NCBI GenBank assembly: GCA_031213475.1
Contig: JARUPZ010000019.1
Location: forward strand, 3,498,770-3,562,769
From: Nereocystis luetkeana
Taxonomy: Eukaryota > Sar > Phaeophyceae > Laminariales > Laminariaceae
Direction: 5' to 3'
Length of the DNA: 64,000 bases
This document shows, piece by piece, positions 43,701 through 56,052 of this stretch; position 1 is the first letter of the stretch, and every line of letters starts with the position of its first letter. The notes beneath the pieces were generated by a model that was given only the letters and a program-made list of their open reading frames with translations, was not told where the DNA came from and ran no database searches. The translations under genes and the position numbers were made by a program.

Positions 43701-46241
43701 CACGTTTTCCAGGCTCAAGTCGCTGAGGGGAGGGGGCGGGGGAGCGGGGGGGGGGGGGGGGAGAAAAGAACGTCGACAAAGACGGGTTTGTGCAACTATG
43801 TACACGCGAAACAAAAACCCACTTCGACTATTACGGGGGACCTACAGTTAATAGGACCAAATATTGTTACTAAAAATGGTTAAATATATAGGTTTTTATG
43901 TATACCATAGATCCTATTAACTAGGGTCCCCCGTAATAGGCGTTCGATGCAAGTAGCTACATGGGGGCGGGGTACTCTCGTTGTGTCGTGCTTTACCGTA
44001 GTCGTGTCCGGACGGAGCACGTAGGGTATTCACCGACCAGGCAGACTTGCTTGTACCCAACGCGTAGCGCCGTGAGGTGTTCAGAGGGGTGGGTACTCAT
44101 TATTATGCGTGGCCGTAGTCGTACGTATGACCATAGACCCTCGCATCCCTTTCATGCCGGGACGGAGCACGTCTGTTTTTTCACCGATTAGTTGGACCTT
44201 TCTTGCACCAAGCGCGACGCGCCGTGATGTGTTCGGCGAGTCGCAGGAAGAGTGAGCTTCCCCCTGCTATTATAAGAACCGTTTTAGCGAGGCGGACTTT
44301 CTTGCACACGGATGACTGCGTCTAATGAATTGGTTTGTTTTCAGCATGGGCCGGGGGTATGTATTCACAATTCACAAGGTTCTGTACTTGAAAAAAAACG
44401 GATTAGTCATGGGGATGAGAATGGTACGACACGTCTTGATTTATCGCAGCACGTTTTTTTTGTCGCGCAGAGAGTGCACGGGTGCCATCCTTCGGGTGTT
44501 TACATATAAAGCCTCATACAAAGCAGTATCTCAACATATACGCACGAACTTAAAAGCGGAAAGTACTAACTGGTGCACTAGCCCTTACCGATGGCATACC
44601 CCATGCCTTTTGAGGTGGTATAACCCGTCCAAAACCTGACGGAACAGCGGCCGTGCCTCCGCTTCTCCGAAGGGCCCCCGGTCTGTGATGAGGTCAAAGA
44701 GCTCGCCTTTGCCGTAGAACGGGGTCACGATGTAAATGCTCTCATCGTCCCTTAGCGCCTATCACACCGATGTCGATGGTATGTAGCGGTTGGTGTCGCG
44801 GCAAAAAAGGGCGACGAGAAGCGGTACCGCGATCAAGAGATGTTTTACCTGGTACATACTAGCAAGCAAAATAAGGCAGCAAACATTTTTTCGCCGACAG
44901 ATTTGGGGCGAACTTTTAGGCTGCGGCTTCGATCGACCCCCCCCCCCCCCCGCCCCCGCCCCCCCCTCCCCCGACGACTGGACGGATCGGACCGGTCACC
45001 CTCATCTATCTATATACTACGCTCGACCCGACACTCTTTGGCGCAGCTTCCTTTATCGTACCAGGTATTATGTAGTACACTACTGACTGTGTGCGGGCGT
45101 GCTTGCCGTATCACGCGCGTGCCGCAGAGACAACAGCCACGAAGACTCTGCGACATGCCGGTTCTCAGCTCGTGCCATGAATGAACCCTTCTGGGATTTA
45201 CAGATGTGAAACATTGCCATTGGAAAAAAGACCCAGAGAAAATGGCGAGATGAACAAGCATAGTGGCCACACAAAGCGCAGCCCGGGCTTCTGTCGGGGT
45301 ATGTACGTATCTACTGTGTGTTAAGGCTGTGTCGTACGAACTGCAACACAAATAAAAGAAATCTGTACGATAGAAGCGGGTGCGCGCATCATGATGTCAC
45401 CCGTAAAAAAAAACGCTTGGCGCTCTCCCTGGTGTAGAGTGCAGCTGTAGCAGTAGAAGCGTTTGATAAGATCGTGCTATAATACTTGTCGTTCGCATTT
45501 TGGTCGCAACACAAGGGTCCCACAAGGGTCTTAACCCCTTCGATTCCTTCAGAGGGGGGGAAAATGTGTCGAAAATAATTGATGACTATTGCGACATCGG
45601 TCGCAACGAAGCCCGTCCGAGCTGCTCGTCGTACGTAGGAGATATAGATGTGCCCCCCCCCCCGAAGGGGAAAAATGCAGATTATTGGCGATACTTTTGA
45701 ACCGTCTGTCGAACGCCCTGTTCTACGAAATGATAGTCAACAACGAACCGCTTGTTTCGCTTTTTAGGTCGTTTTTGGTCGTTTTCTATAAACCCCGAAA
45801 GAGTTCACCTTACCGTAGGCGTATATAGGGTTGATATTCCCGTTGGCGTGCTTGTAGGACAAGTATTATTAGTAGCTCTGTACCTGGTATGTACTTAAGG
45901 CAGACGGTATCTCCATAGATAAAGAAGTGCCCATCGCAATCTTTTACCTCGGTGCACTCGAGGACGTTCGGATGCCACTCGCAAGAGAGGTACTGCAGCG
46001 CCGACACTTCGCGAAGCGGGTCTTCATGCGTCCGTCCCAACATTTCTCGGATCTTTCTCAAGCTGAGCTCCTGCAAAGCGCGTATACACAATGAATACGC
46101 ACATCATGCACACACCCCGTATAGGCATACATAAACCTAATCAGAACGATTTACTTTTTGCTACAAGCAGTACATCCAAGGATTTGGCGGGTGACCATCA
46201 CGGCGTACACCACTGCACGACACACGAGCATACCAACAAAC

Positions 46242-46299
<58 letters not shown>

Positions 46300-47220
46300 C
46301 AGCAGCGCCAGCAGCGCCAGCAGCGCCAGCTAGACCAGTTAGACAAGGGGCTTGCTGGCCGCCACAACGACGAAAACGCTTGGTGTAAGTTTTCCCCGTG
46401 CGAGCACATACGTACCAGGCCCCCTAATTGTCAAAAACCACGCCCCCCAATCGTCTCTCGTCACGTACCTGTAGTTCAACATGTTGCTCAGATATACCAA
46501 AATAAGATAGAGCACCCAAAACCTTCAACACCGCCACGCCACGCCATGCCATGCCATGCCATGCGCTCGGCTTTACGTTAGGTTGCATGCACACATGCAA
46601 TCTTTACCGTTACGTAGCGAGCGCACCCATGCCTGACAGCGGACGTATGACATGTATAACCAAAGCACAGCGAGCGCTCTAGTCTAGTGCTGCTGCGGCA
46701 GCTGTACACTTCGTCAACGAACGGTTGCAATTTTTGAACCGACAGCAGAGCGGCAGCAGCACTTTATCTAGTGGTACATACCAGGTAGATAGCAGTGAAA
46801 CAACAACAGGCAGTAGATCCATAATACGAAGTACTAATAAAAAGTGTAAGCCCAAACTACAGCAGTAGTACCGAGCAAGAAGAAGACCAAGAGACATGCA
46901 TGCATTCGTACCTTTATGGCAAACTGCGCGTGCGTCCCCGCCTTCGTCACCTCTACGGATCGTAGCACCTCGCCGAACTGGCACTCCTTCAAGGAGTCGA
47001 TCGCCCTCCAACTGCGGCCCGTCGCCTGCGACACCAGCATGAAGCCTCGATCGTCGTGCACTCGCAGGGCGGCCGTGAACCTCGGGGGCGGCAAGCTCAG
47101 CGGCCCGCCGCTCGCCGTGTTGGCGATGGCGGAGGGGGCCATCATGGGCGTCGCCGCCGCGGAGCTTCTGCGTAGCGTCGCTATGCGGTGGTGGTGGCTG
47201 TCGCTTTGTTGGTGGATCAT
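40776..47220 (-). CDS. Serine/threonine protein kinase, HRDLSLEN type
   Basis: Six minus-strand exons join in phase: 47,220-46,912 (5' limit uncertain), 46,070-45,948, 44,758-44,589, 43,722-43,495, 41,891-41,765, 40,868-40,776. Read in order: degenerate Gly loop ECQFGEVLRSVEV; catalytic Lys in FAIKE; alpha-C Glu in EDPLREVSALQYL; HPNVLECTE|ALRDDESIYIV; hinge and GKGELFDLI; catalytic loop HRDLSLENVL, split after HR; Mg-binding IDFGLALRI; activation segment ending GKQLYISPEVL (SPE for APE); FAVDVWACGVMLFIMLTGVPPFE; and RRPTLETLRNHPWITA before TGA. All key residues (K, E, D, N, DFG) are present, so it should be active. Ser replaces the usual Lys of HRDLK, an exchange I know from stramenopile kinases. 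A possible 5' exon (47,566 downward, MAEQTSAPLSSVDDFLQR plus Ala/Pro run) is not proven. A GC|GTGAGC at the end could be a donor extending the protein. Introns hold two family-A MITEs and a poly-G element. Confidence 0.88.
40955..40995. repeat. G-rich tract in kinase intron
   Basis: GGAGGGGGGGGAGCGGGGTGGGGGCGGGGGG; potential G-quadruplex sequence. Confidence 0.8.
43083..43199. repeat. MITE family A, copy 5
   Basis: ATAACGGGGGGCCATAGTAAATACC at left and ATATTTGGTCTTACATAATATCGTCCTCCG at right; diverged, in a kinase intron. Confidence 0.8.
43828..43939. repeat. MITE family A, copy 6
   Basis: CTATTACGGGGGACCTACAGTTAATAGGACC and complement ending GGGTCCCCCGTAATAGG. Among the best-preserved copies; in the kinase intron between the hinge and catalytic-loop exons. 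Confidence 0.92.
43965..44345 (+). repeat. Poly-G/GTACTC element, two overlapping pieces
   Basis: GGGGGCGGGGTACTCTCG starts one fragment; a second start, GGGTGGGTACTCATTATTATGCGTGGCCGTAG at 44,091, runs to CGGACTTTCTTGCACACGGATGACTGCGTC. In a kinase intron. Confidence 0.8.
46240..46332. repeat. (CAG)n microsatellite in kinase intron
   Basis: About 20 CAG units then CAGCGC repeats. Confidence 0.95.
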
Positions 47221-47399
47221 TGTTGTTGGGATTTTCGGCCGTTCGTTGATTTTTTTCGATTCTTTCGAGCCGGGAGTGAATCGGCCGAGAAGTTCAGTTG
47301 TTCCAGGTTCACAAAAAAGTGACCTCGATCAAAAAAATACTGCAGACCGGACCACCCAGGAACCTTTTGAGCCTTTGTGGTGGAACCTTTTGTTCGACA

Positions 47400-47515
47400 C
47401 ACGGCAGCAGCGCAGCAGCAGCAGCAGCAGTAGGCAGTAGGAGCAGGAGCAGCAGCAGCAGCAGCAGCAGCAGGAGGAGGAGGAGCAGCAGCAGCAGGAA
47501 TAGCGGTAGTAGCAG
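47400..47515. repeat. (CAG)n/(GAG)n repeat near kinase 5' end
   Basis: CAG units interrupted by GAG and GTAG, in the putative first exon of the kinase, where the minus strand would encode Ala/Pro. Confidence 0.9.
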
Positions 47516-47569
47516 TCCTCTGGAGGAAGTCGTCAACTGATGATAATGGTGCAGAAGTTTGCTCTGCCA

Positions 47570-50010
47570 TCGAGGGGCGAACAGAGAGTGTACGTACGGA
47601 GGGAAAGGGGGTGCTGATGAGAGAGTCAATTCTCGTTGAGCTATATAAATGCGAAATCCAGATACATACGCGTATATATACTCGAAGCATATCCAGAAAA
47701 CCCAGAAAATGAGGTGCAAACGAAATGCGGCGAAATTAAAGATACATGCGCGCGGAATCGATCAGTGTGAGAGAGTCTGTAGGGCACAGATCTGGGCTCG
47801 CTATGATCGATGACGGTCGCAGCTCAACTCGAAGCTACTCGTGTCCGTGGATACTATTGCTGCTACTACCTGCATTCAGAAGAAGCAGCCAGCTGAGTGA
47901 AGGCACTCAACTCAACCGACTCATCATCTATTGACGCACTACAACTGCCAAATGCTGCTGTACCGGTATGTAACAGCAGTACTGCTGTGTCTCTCTGGTC
48001 TGTTCGTTCGGGGAGTGGCAAACGAAGCTAGGCTGTCCAAGTGTCTGCGAAATAGTCCTCCTCAAGCTGGTCGCTCGGCCAAAGGAAGACGTAGAATCAC
48101 GTTTCGTGGTGTGGCGTGTGTGCTGCTGCAGAGAAACGGCCCTTAAAAGACCGCGCGGTGGTGATGATGTGACGGTGACCGTGATGATGATCCTACTTTA
48201 GAGTGTTCGTCGTAATCCGTTATGAAATGAGGCCAGGGATCCCCCAGCACACACCATCACCAGCGTGTGGCCCTACCGAGCAGGAAGTAAGTGCCGGTCA
48301 GCGTAGAGTCAAAGTCTATGGCAGCAAAAACGGACGCTTGAGATGATATGACGCCAGTCTACAGTACATACCACTGCTGTTGCTATTATATTATAGCTGA
48401 ACGTACAGCTTCACGTACAAGCCAGTACCAACACAAGCTGCCATTATGGCAGATATCGTACATACCCCTAAAATCTTTCATACCTTCCTCTCTGGGCAAC
48501 CTTTTTTGCAGCAGGATCGCGGGCTCTCGTCTCCGTATCCTGGACCTCTTTCTTCAACCACGCAGCGCTGCGCCGGTTTAGAGACCGTCGCCCTCTGGGC
48601 TCAATCGAAGCTTTGCACGGCGTGCTCGAGCGTGCGGCTACAGACAACACTGGCTGTGAGGATGACGGCTGATAATGGAAAGTGGGGAATGACGGAGTGG
48701 CGAGTGGCGTCAAAACAAGAAGAATGTTCAGCAGAAAAAAAAAAAAGTCTTTTTTTTTCGCGGCGGGAAATCGGACCATCCTGAAGTGCTGTGTTTTCAT
48801 TGGTGGAAAAATCGGGACAATGATCAAACCCCTCACACAGAACAGAAGCTCGCTCGCGTTCGCTACGAACCGCGAACACGAAGTGCGAGGCTCGACAAGC
48901 TTGCTGTTGCTTGCAGGATGCGTTTACCGTGTGATGCCTTGCGTTTAAACGCTGTGGTTGGTGTGACTCTGATGTTGCTGAAGCGCTGGTCATCAGTGCA
49001 CGCGGCGGCGGCAGGTGCTCGTGTGCTGGGTTTCGTGACAGCAGCATTAGTACCGCCGTACTCGCGAGACTGTCATGTTTTGCGTGGTGATCATGGTGAT
49101 CATGGTGATCAGCATCGTGATCGTCGGGTTGCGTCGCCGTCGGCTGCTACTGCTACCAGGTCAGTGATGGGTGCGCAGCGTACAGGCTTTTCTCTACCCA
49201 TCTATGCCATCGATCCCACCCAATTAAGCGACGCGATCGATGCAGGGTGGCCATGCGAGAAGACCCACAGCAGTCAGCTCACTTGCATGGCTTTCTCCTC
49301 TCTGTACGTGTCATACGATTATACGTATGATGCAGACTTCCCAAGTGAAAACTACTCGCGAGTACAGAGTATTAATTAATTAAACAACTGCTGCTATTAT
49401 ACAAACCTTGGTATGCCACCTTGGACCGAAATGTAAGGACCGTTGAATCATAAATATTCAGATAAAATGCTACTTAAATTTTCCTTCAGAGTGTTACCAA
49501 GTACCATGGTACCGAGTACCAGGTACCAGCTAAACGACAAACACTCGTGTGTACGTTTGTACTGGTACATCAGTATTAATAGTACAGCGACAGAGCCTAC
49601 AGCGTAGAGAGCACATGACTGTTGTACCTCGTACCCACTCGTACAGTAGACAGACTCGCGTAAAGGTCCGAAGCTTACCGAGCCAAAGAAAGCTCTCGCA
49701 CAAGTATTACTAGTAATACCAGGTAAGTAATACCCTACCACGGGCTTGCCCCTTGAGGTGGTAAAAAGTAAAAAGCCAACACAAGGACAATCATGATGAT
49801 GGTATTACTACACGAAATTCGATTCTCGTCGAGATTTGTTTTTGTACGATAGGAGACATACATATCGCTCGGCGTTTGCAGTGTCCCCGTTGTATAGAGA
49901 AGCAGCTGCGGAATTCGTTCGAGGGGGTGTTATATCGTGTCACACGTGTGGTACGGTATTGTATAATATCATCTTCACGGGGGACCATAGTGTGTGTGTA
50001 CCATGGTAGG
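47570..50010. other. No gene established
   Basis: Contains a plus ORF 48,786-49,379 whose second half (GFSLPIYAIDPTQLSDAIDA) is protein-like but unsupported, a TGATCATGG triplet repeat at 49,087-49,115, a family-C half element at 49,428-49,452, and a family-A end fragment at 49,977-50,000. Confidence 0.35.
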
Positions 50011-50014
50011 TCTT

Positions 50015-51190
50015 CTTCGTTCTTTTTACCCGCCGACATCCAGCACACAACCAGTGTGTGTGTGTGTTCTTCACATTAAACCGTTCTTTCTACCCGTCGA
50101 CATCCAGCACAACCAGTGCCCGTGCCGATTCTCCAATCCTAAAAGAGATACAAGTTCTGTGGTCACAAAGCTACGCCACAGAGATACTACGTTGCCACGT
50201 GTGCAGTATGCACTGCAGTGGGCAATGCAAAGCCATGTCATCATACTATTAATAGATACGACAGGCACGCCATACACAATCTATGAAATAGAGAAACGAA
50301 AAGAAACAACCAAAGAGTGTCCGTGCCGATTCTTCAATCCTAGAAGAGATACTCGTATAAGTTCTGTGGTCAGTAAATAGGACCTACGGTACACACGAAA
50401 AGCCACATATTCGTCTATTTTTACTACTGCTGTATCAATATTTGGTCCTATTTACTATGGTCCCCCGCAATACTGCTACAGGATAACACTTGCTGGAGTA
50501 AACCAACCCAGCGAGAAGGTGACCACAAATTCGGTTCCTCCAGTCACTCCTGACCTCGAGAAAGCTATTAATAAAAGCGCTGACTGCTGTACGTGCCACA
50601 CATACGTAGAGCAGTACTGCTACTATGGTAGTATCATACCAGTACGTACCTACCTGGTATTACGTACGAGTAGGTACATGGTACGTCTTTCTTGTTTTTT
50701 GTGACCATGCGGACGCCAAGCAGCGTTCGTACGGGTAAGGCAGCACCAGCAGCACCAGCACCAGTGTACGAGTGCTCGTACAGGACTGGACTTCTGTGCG
50801 TACGAGTACTGGCAGTGAATCGTCGTAAGTGTAGGAGAATACTTGGTATGCTATTATATTATTAACAAGAAAAAAACATGCTCTACAGCAAGAAAGCCAG
50901 GCTGCGATTTTTGCCGCGTGTTTGTGGTGTCGTGTACTGGTGCCAGGTTCTCTGCATTCTAGACCCACAAAAGCCAGGCTACGTCAAACACGGGTTCAGG
51001 TTTTGGGTAATTTATTGGGTGACTGCCGGAAAAATATTGTGCACGCGCCAGTATACTGGTTGCATTGGTGTGGGTGTGTGTCCTTCCCACCCGTCGACAT
51101 CCAGCACACCCGGTCGTGTCTGTGCCGATTATTTTCATCCTCCGAGAGATACAGGCCCTGTGGTCACAAAACTATGAATTACGACAGAGA
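50015..51190. repeat. Dispersed module repeated three times
   Basis: CCCGYCGACATCCAGCACA.CC.GT..GTG followed by GTGCCGATTMTTCAATCCTARAAGAGATAC..GTTCTGTGGTCACAAA occurs at about 50,028-50,170 (first half doubled), 50,318-50,372 (second half only) and 51,087-51,180. Confidence 0.7.
50371..50473. repeat. MITE family A, copy 7, left-truncated
   Basis: CAGTAAATAGGACCTACGGTACACACGAAAAG..AATATTTGGTCCTATTTACTATGGTCCCCCGCAATA; the left terminal CGGGGG is missing because the element joins the repeat module before it. Confidence 0.82.
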
Positions 51191-51662
51191 TATACCTGGT
51201 ACATTGTAATTATGCAATGCCGGGATTGCGGCACTGCCTGTTGTTGACTGCTGTCGACTGCCGTAAGCTTTTATGCATACCAGGTACACAGCACTGCGAC
51301 AGTGTACAGAGGACAGAGTGCTCGCATGGTACTTGGTACTCCGCAACCAGATGCAAGGCACCAACTGAAGTACGTATTGGCACCTTGCAGACGCTGCAGG
51401 TACACACGGTAGGATAGATGGAGAGACGGTACCAGGCAGCACCGACATCTCCCTTGCGGGTGAACCACTGCATGTCTCACTCATGTCACCAGCAGCTCTG
51501 TGTGCGCGAGAACTTGCTCATCATGATTGATGTTTCATCCCCTGGTGTTCATCAAAATATACTTATGCCTATGTACGTACGAGTAGTCAAAAGAAAACAT
51601 TTATTATTAATGGTGGCAGGCAGGAGATTACTGGTTACTCGTATCGTAAAACAATGCATGTG

Positions 51663-51960
51663 GATACTTTTTTTGAGCAAGTCGACGAGGGAAGAAGCGC
51701 TGAAGTCTTCTCGCGATAAAAATGCAAGGCAAAAACCATGGTGGTCAGGAGGGAGAAAAGAGCCTGCTTTGTGACCCCGGATCTGAGTTACGACTATTAA
51801 TATTAATAGTAAGGGGGACCATAGTAAAAAGGGCCAAGTATCGCTAGTAAAAATCGGTAAGTATGTAGGTTTTTATGTTTACCGTAGGTCCGATTTAATA
51901 TGGCCCCCCGTTATAGGAAAGGAGGGAGAAAAAAAGGGCGAAGACAGAAAGGGATGAACG
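51663..51960. repeat. Local segmental duplication, copy 1, interrupted by a MITE
   Basis: GTCGACGAGGGAAGAAGCGCTGAAGTCTTCTCGCGATAAAAATGC.. and GGAGGGAGAAAAAAAGGGCG match 52,918-53,085. Family-A MITE copy 8 splits this copy. Confidence 0.85.
51806..51917. repeat. MITE family A, copy 8
   Basis: ATAGTAAGGGGGACCATAGTAAAAAGG and complement ATTTAATATGGCCCCCCGTTATAG; inserted within the duplicated segment. Confidence 0.88.
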
Positions 51961-52180
51961 AAAAAAAAAAGGAAAAAAAACAGCTGTGAGTCGACAGAAC
52001 CTTACCACTACCTGGTAATGACTATGAGTACCCAGGTACTATATCGTACGTATGTCATACGAGAGCACATTAGTAATCGCTAGGTGGCGTTCGCTGACTC
52101 TGAGATAGGTCTGACTATTTTGACGTCATTTTCCGAGTTTTTTTTTTTAATGTATGTACGTATGAGAAACAAGGACTTCT

Positions 52181-52276
52181 TAACCACTTTAGAACCGCAG
52201 TCCCGTTTTGGGGGACAAAGTACTTGAAATTTGAGTGGTTTGTCCCCAAAGCGGGACTGCGGTCCTAAAAGGGTTA
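52181..52276. repeat. Palindromic MITE family B, copy 6
   Basis: TAACCACTTTAGAACCGCAGTCCCGTTTTGGGGGACAAAG.. and complement ending GGTCCTAAAAGGGTTA. Confidence 0.9.
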
Positions 52277-52917
52277 ATGGCCTAAAATCATGGAATATTT
52301 GCACTGTGAATATGTATGCAATCGCGCGCATTAAACCTTTTTGAAACCCGGAGACCAGCGACCAAAAAAAAAAAGTTTCGCTCGGGTTCTCAACCGTTTA
52401 CGAATACTCTCTGCTCGTACGTACCCACGTGGAGTGGGCGCGCGTGCAGCAACGCGAGCACTGCTGTAGGGTCATGCTGTAGGGTCATGCCGCGCACCAA
52501 TCGTGTACGTATACATACGTACCTGTCTCAAGTGTCCGAAGTATGATACGAGTCCTTGCATTGCAGTTTTGGACACCAAACCTATTTTTTCCCCAACAAA
52601 CCGGTGGCCGATGCTTGTCAACACAGAACGTCATCTTGTTGTGTTCGTTTTCTCTCTCTTTCAGTGAAGCGCCGAAAGGTTAAGCAAGCCTTCCTACGAG
52701 CAAGGAAACCTCCAACCAGTTGCATGGTTGGTGTCTCCGAGAAACGATGTTTTTTGCGCTTGGCGGGTCAGTCAACAAGGTTTTGTAAGACGTTGGGCGT
52801 GTTTTTATCTGGGAAGTTCCTCAACCGGCTGCTTTCTCCGGGCGCTGCGAGTTGGCTTAAACAGTCCTTGCACATCTCTAACAAATTTAGGTATTTATTG
52901 ATTGATAGGCGCAATTC

Positions 52918-53085
52918 GATGCGAGTGGACGAGGGAAGAAAGGGGTGAAGTCTTCTCGCGATAAAAATGCCTTCCAAGGCAAGAACCGTAGTTGAGAGGA
53001 GGGAGAAAAGCCTGCTTTGCTATGTGACCTCCGGGTAGGAAGGAGAGAAAAGAAGGGCGAATATAACGAATGGGATGGGGAAAAA
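52918..53085. repeat. Local segmental duplication, copy 2, uninterrupted
   Basis: GTGGACGAGGGAAGAAAGGGGTGAAGTCTTCTCGCGATAAAAATGC.. through GTGACCTCCGGGTAGGAAGGAGAGAAAAGAAGGGCG; it lacks the MITE and so shows the empty site. Confidence 0.85.
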
Positions 53086-53089
53086 ATCG

Positions 53090-53990
53090 GCGTTCCGACA
53101 AAAGAAAAAAACCCAAACCACCACACACCAAAACAGCGGTCCGGTAATTTCCGCATGCCGGCGACGGACGATTGCAGCAGCGTACTTAGGGCTTCTTCCT
53201 CTCACACGCCATGTAACAAATGGTCGTGCCCGATTTCGAGGCTGTTTGGTAGCAATGTTGTGGCTTACGGGCAAGTCATCCATTCCGTGCGACCTGATTG
53301 ATCATCATGCCGTTTGCAAACAGGCGTGTGCTTTTTTTTTTTCCCTCTTTATGTTGGTGTTTCCCCGTCTTTTTTTTCCCCCGTTCTTCTTTGTGCCAAA
53401 AGCACCGGCCTCGAACCTCACGGCTCTCGTTCACTAGCGGCATGTCCGGTGGAAGCCTCCTTTGCGTCGCATGGAATACAAGATTAGAACAGGTTTTTTG
53501 CTACAGATTGCACGAAAGTCCCTCTTCTAGCCGAAACCCCCAAAAATGAGCCCATTCTCTAAACCTTAATAAAACGACTACTACACTGTAGCGGGGGTCG
53601 GGGTTGGAAACTTCCGGCAAGCCCACTCTAAAAGCTGTACGTAGTCTTTTTACAAGCATTTAAAATTAATAGAAGAGGGGGTGGGGGGAAAAGAAAGTCC
53701 GACCCGCGGTGTTTTAAGTCGGGCCGACTCGCAGCCCTTCTATTAACAACAGTCTTTCTGCTTTTGGTTTCATGTTAGCCCTTGGTTGCGTTCTACGCAA
53801 CATGCATGTGTGCCGTTTTTTTGCTCTTTGTTTCGCCAGGTGCAAATTTTACTATTAATATTCGTTACGACCGATTGTTTACGCCGCTGCGCATACGCTA
53901 TATAACAACGTTAGCAGTCTATAGGTATAGTCTTGAGACTCCTGCTTGAAAGCTGTACTGTCGATGTGTTAATATGTTCACATCAAATAT
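53090..53990. other. Gene-free stretch
   Basis: T-rich and mixed sequence with no exon signal that I can support. Confidence 0.4.
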
Positions 53991-53994
53991 CCCA

Positions 53995-54290
53995 CGGCTC
54001 GGACACGTAGATCAGATAGATTATCGTCTACAGTGTCAATAGATATATCATCTACAGCAGTTCCTCGCGTGCCGTTGGTGAGAGCGTATGCAGGGCCTGC
54101 TCAGCGGCACAGATCTAACCCCAGGGAGTAGGTTGCTTCCCGTTGATCGTGCAGATTATATACGAGTCCCATCCGGCAACACGAGGTGCTGTAGATCATA
54201 CAAGATGGGGGAATAGATCTGCCTCGAAAGGTCTAGGTGATGATATATCTGTAGATGATAAATCCGTACATGATCTATCTGCAGATGAAT
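53995..54290. repeat. GATC-rich dispersed repeat, copy
   Basis: AGATCAGATAGATTATCG, CACAGATCTAACCCCAGGGAG, GATCGTGCAGATTATATACGAGTCCCATCCGGCAACACGAG, CTGTAGATGATAAATCC. Best single example for an alignment of the family. Confidence 0.65.
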
Positions 54291-55170
54291 CGCTCGAAAT
54301 GTAAAAAATCGTTTTTCTCGTTTCAAAAGATTGGAGGGTACAGTGTAATGGACGACGAAAGTGACGATGAGCGTTTAGGACCGCTTTTTCCGGGAAAAAC
54401 AGAAATCATCACCACAACTATGGTTTGGAAACGAACGGGGACACTCGCACGAGCATGTTTTTTTTTTGTTAGTGCCCATAGAGGGTTCTGGTTTTCTGTG
54501 CCCCCCCGTCATCTCACGAGTAGGTTGGAGCGAGGGCAACGAACAGCAGGTGGAGCACATATCGGCAATTATACGGGTCGATGTTGAGCCGGGGGGAGCT
54601 ACCCGTGTGGTTGCTTAACATGTACCAGTATGAGTGAGTGTTGATTGATTGGTACTGCAACGCGACCCGCCTCCTTCCCTTGATTTCCCTGAGTTTTCTT
54701 TCTTCTTTTTCTTTTTTGAAGGTGGTTACTGCTACTGCTGTGCATGCGTGATGAGTGATCGGTGATCGGCGTTCAAGCGTACAAGGGTATAAGGTTGTGC
54801 TGCACGTTTGTCGATTGGCAGAAAACATGACGAAAGTACGTACTGTAATGTGATGCTACAGTAGTGTCTGATGCGTTCATGTTTTCTACTTTCCCCATGC
54901 ATAGTTTTTACTGGTGTTTTGGCGATGAGGTGGTCTCTTTTCCTCAAACAGGAGCACGTTCATGTATTAATAGTGTTAATGGTGCACAGGCGCGTAGGGT
55001 AGTACTTTCTTTCGGATTTTAGGATGTGAACGACTGGAAAAAAAAACGGCCGAAAAAAACTCATCAGTTGCCGCTGTGCAGCAGTCATTAACAGACCTGA
55101 AAACGATAGCTGGCTTAACAAAACGCTGTGTGTATTGATGTGGATATTAACACGTTTCTTGGGGAATGGA

Positions 55171-55282
55171 AATAAGAGCCAGCGACGACGTGCTGTCGAG
55201 CGTTTTTCAGCAGCTTGCCAGCTTTCCCCTCAGTGCGGCCACAATTCACAATCATAATTACGCCGCGGCGCCTTTCATGAGG
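55171..55282 (+). CDS. Candidate coding exon, unknown
   Basis: Plus frame encodes ASDDVLSSVFQQLASFPLSA then ATIHNHNYAAAPFMR, bounded by an AG at about 55,170 and a possible donor GTAGAA at 55,283. Composition is protein-like and the opposite strand has a stop. No family recognised; it could belong to a gene running toward NTH1 or be chance. Confidence 0.25.
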
Positions 55283-55975
55283 TAGAAAAAATGCGTTGGT
55301 GGTTGCGACTCAGCACATGCTACGCCTACATTTCTTTGCTGTTGTCGCAGCTCCTCGTGCTGCTCTTCGCACACAGCAGCAGTAGTGATCCAGGTTGTCA
55401 TACATGGAGGTATAGGGTATCTGTAGTTTGGTGCATGCTGCTGCTGACATTCTGACTGGTTTATTGTGTCGGCTCTCTTTTCCCTCGTGATATCCGATGT
55501 TGTACCAGAAGTTTCGGAATATAACTCTGAAAGAGTATGAATATTACTGATGTTTGCAGACAGCAGAGTTGGTAACCCCTCCCTTTCGATAAGTTCATGA
55601 ACAATCCAGAGTACCTGGTGTCATATTATATGCGGTCACGTTTCCGTGGGCGCGCTATCAATAGGTCGCGTACAGCTAGCTGTCCCTAATTTGTCTTTAC
55701 CTCGAAGTGCGTGTGGTGCGAGTATATCCACGAGAACTGCTGTACAGTGCGACCTCCAAGCTTCTTTCAATTACCCCGTACGAGCGCTTCCCCTCCGTTC
55801 CAGGGTTCCAAAAATTACCCGAATGCCTTGGCTTCCGGACCCACAACGCTTGCATGTTTCGCTACAACTGCAACAGCAGCACTGATCACAGCGCTTCCGC
55901 CCAGGCGATTTACTGGGACCGTTTTCCCCTTCTTTTTTTTTCCTCCCTCGCTTTTTCGGCCGAAAAAAAAACGAC

Positions 55976-56052
55976 TGGATTGGATTGGATTGGATTGGTT
56001 TGGATTAGATTGGATTGGATTGGATTGGATTGGATTGGACTGGATTGGATTT
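55976..56052. repeat. (GGATT)n repeat
   Basis: About 14 GGATT units with minor variants. Confidence 0.95.

Noticed and set aside
45899-45947. Continuation of the kinase exon past HPNVLECTE into VKDCDGHFFI
   Set aside because: It would insert about 18 residues before the hinge strand; splicing at GAG|GTAAAA to the exon at 44,758 gives the normal kinase spacing.
48786-49379. 197-codon plus-strand ORF
   Set aside because: Mixed composition with a repeat in the middle and no recognisable domain.
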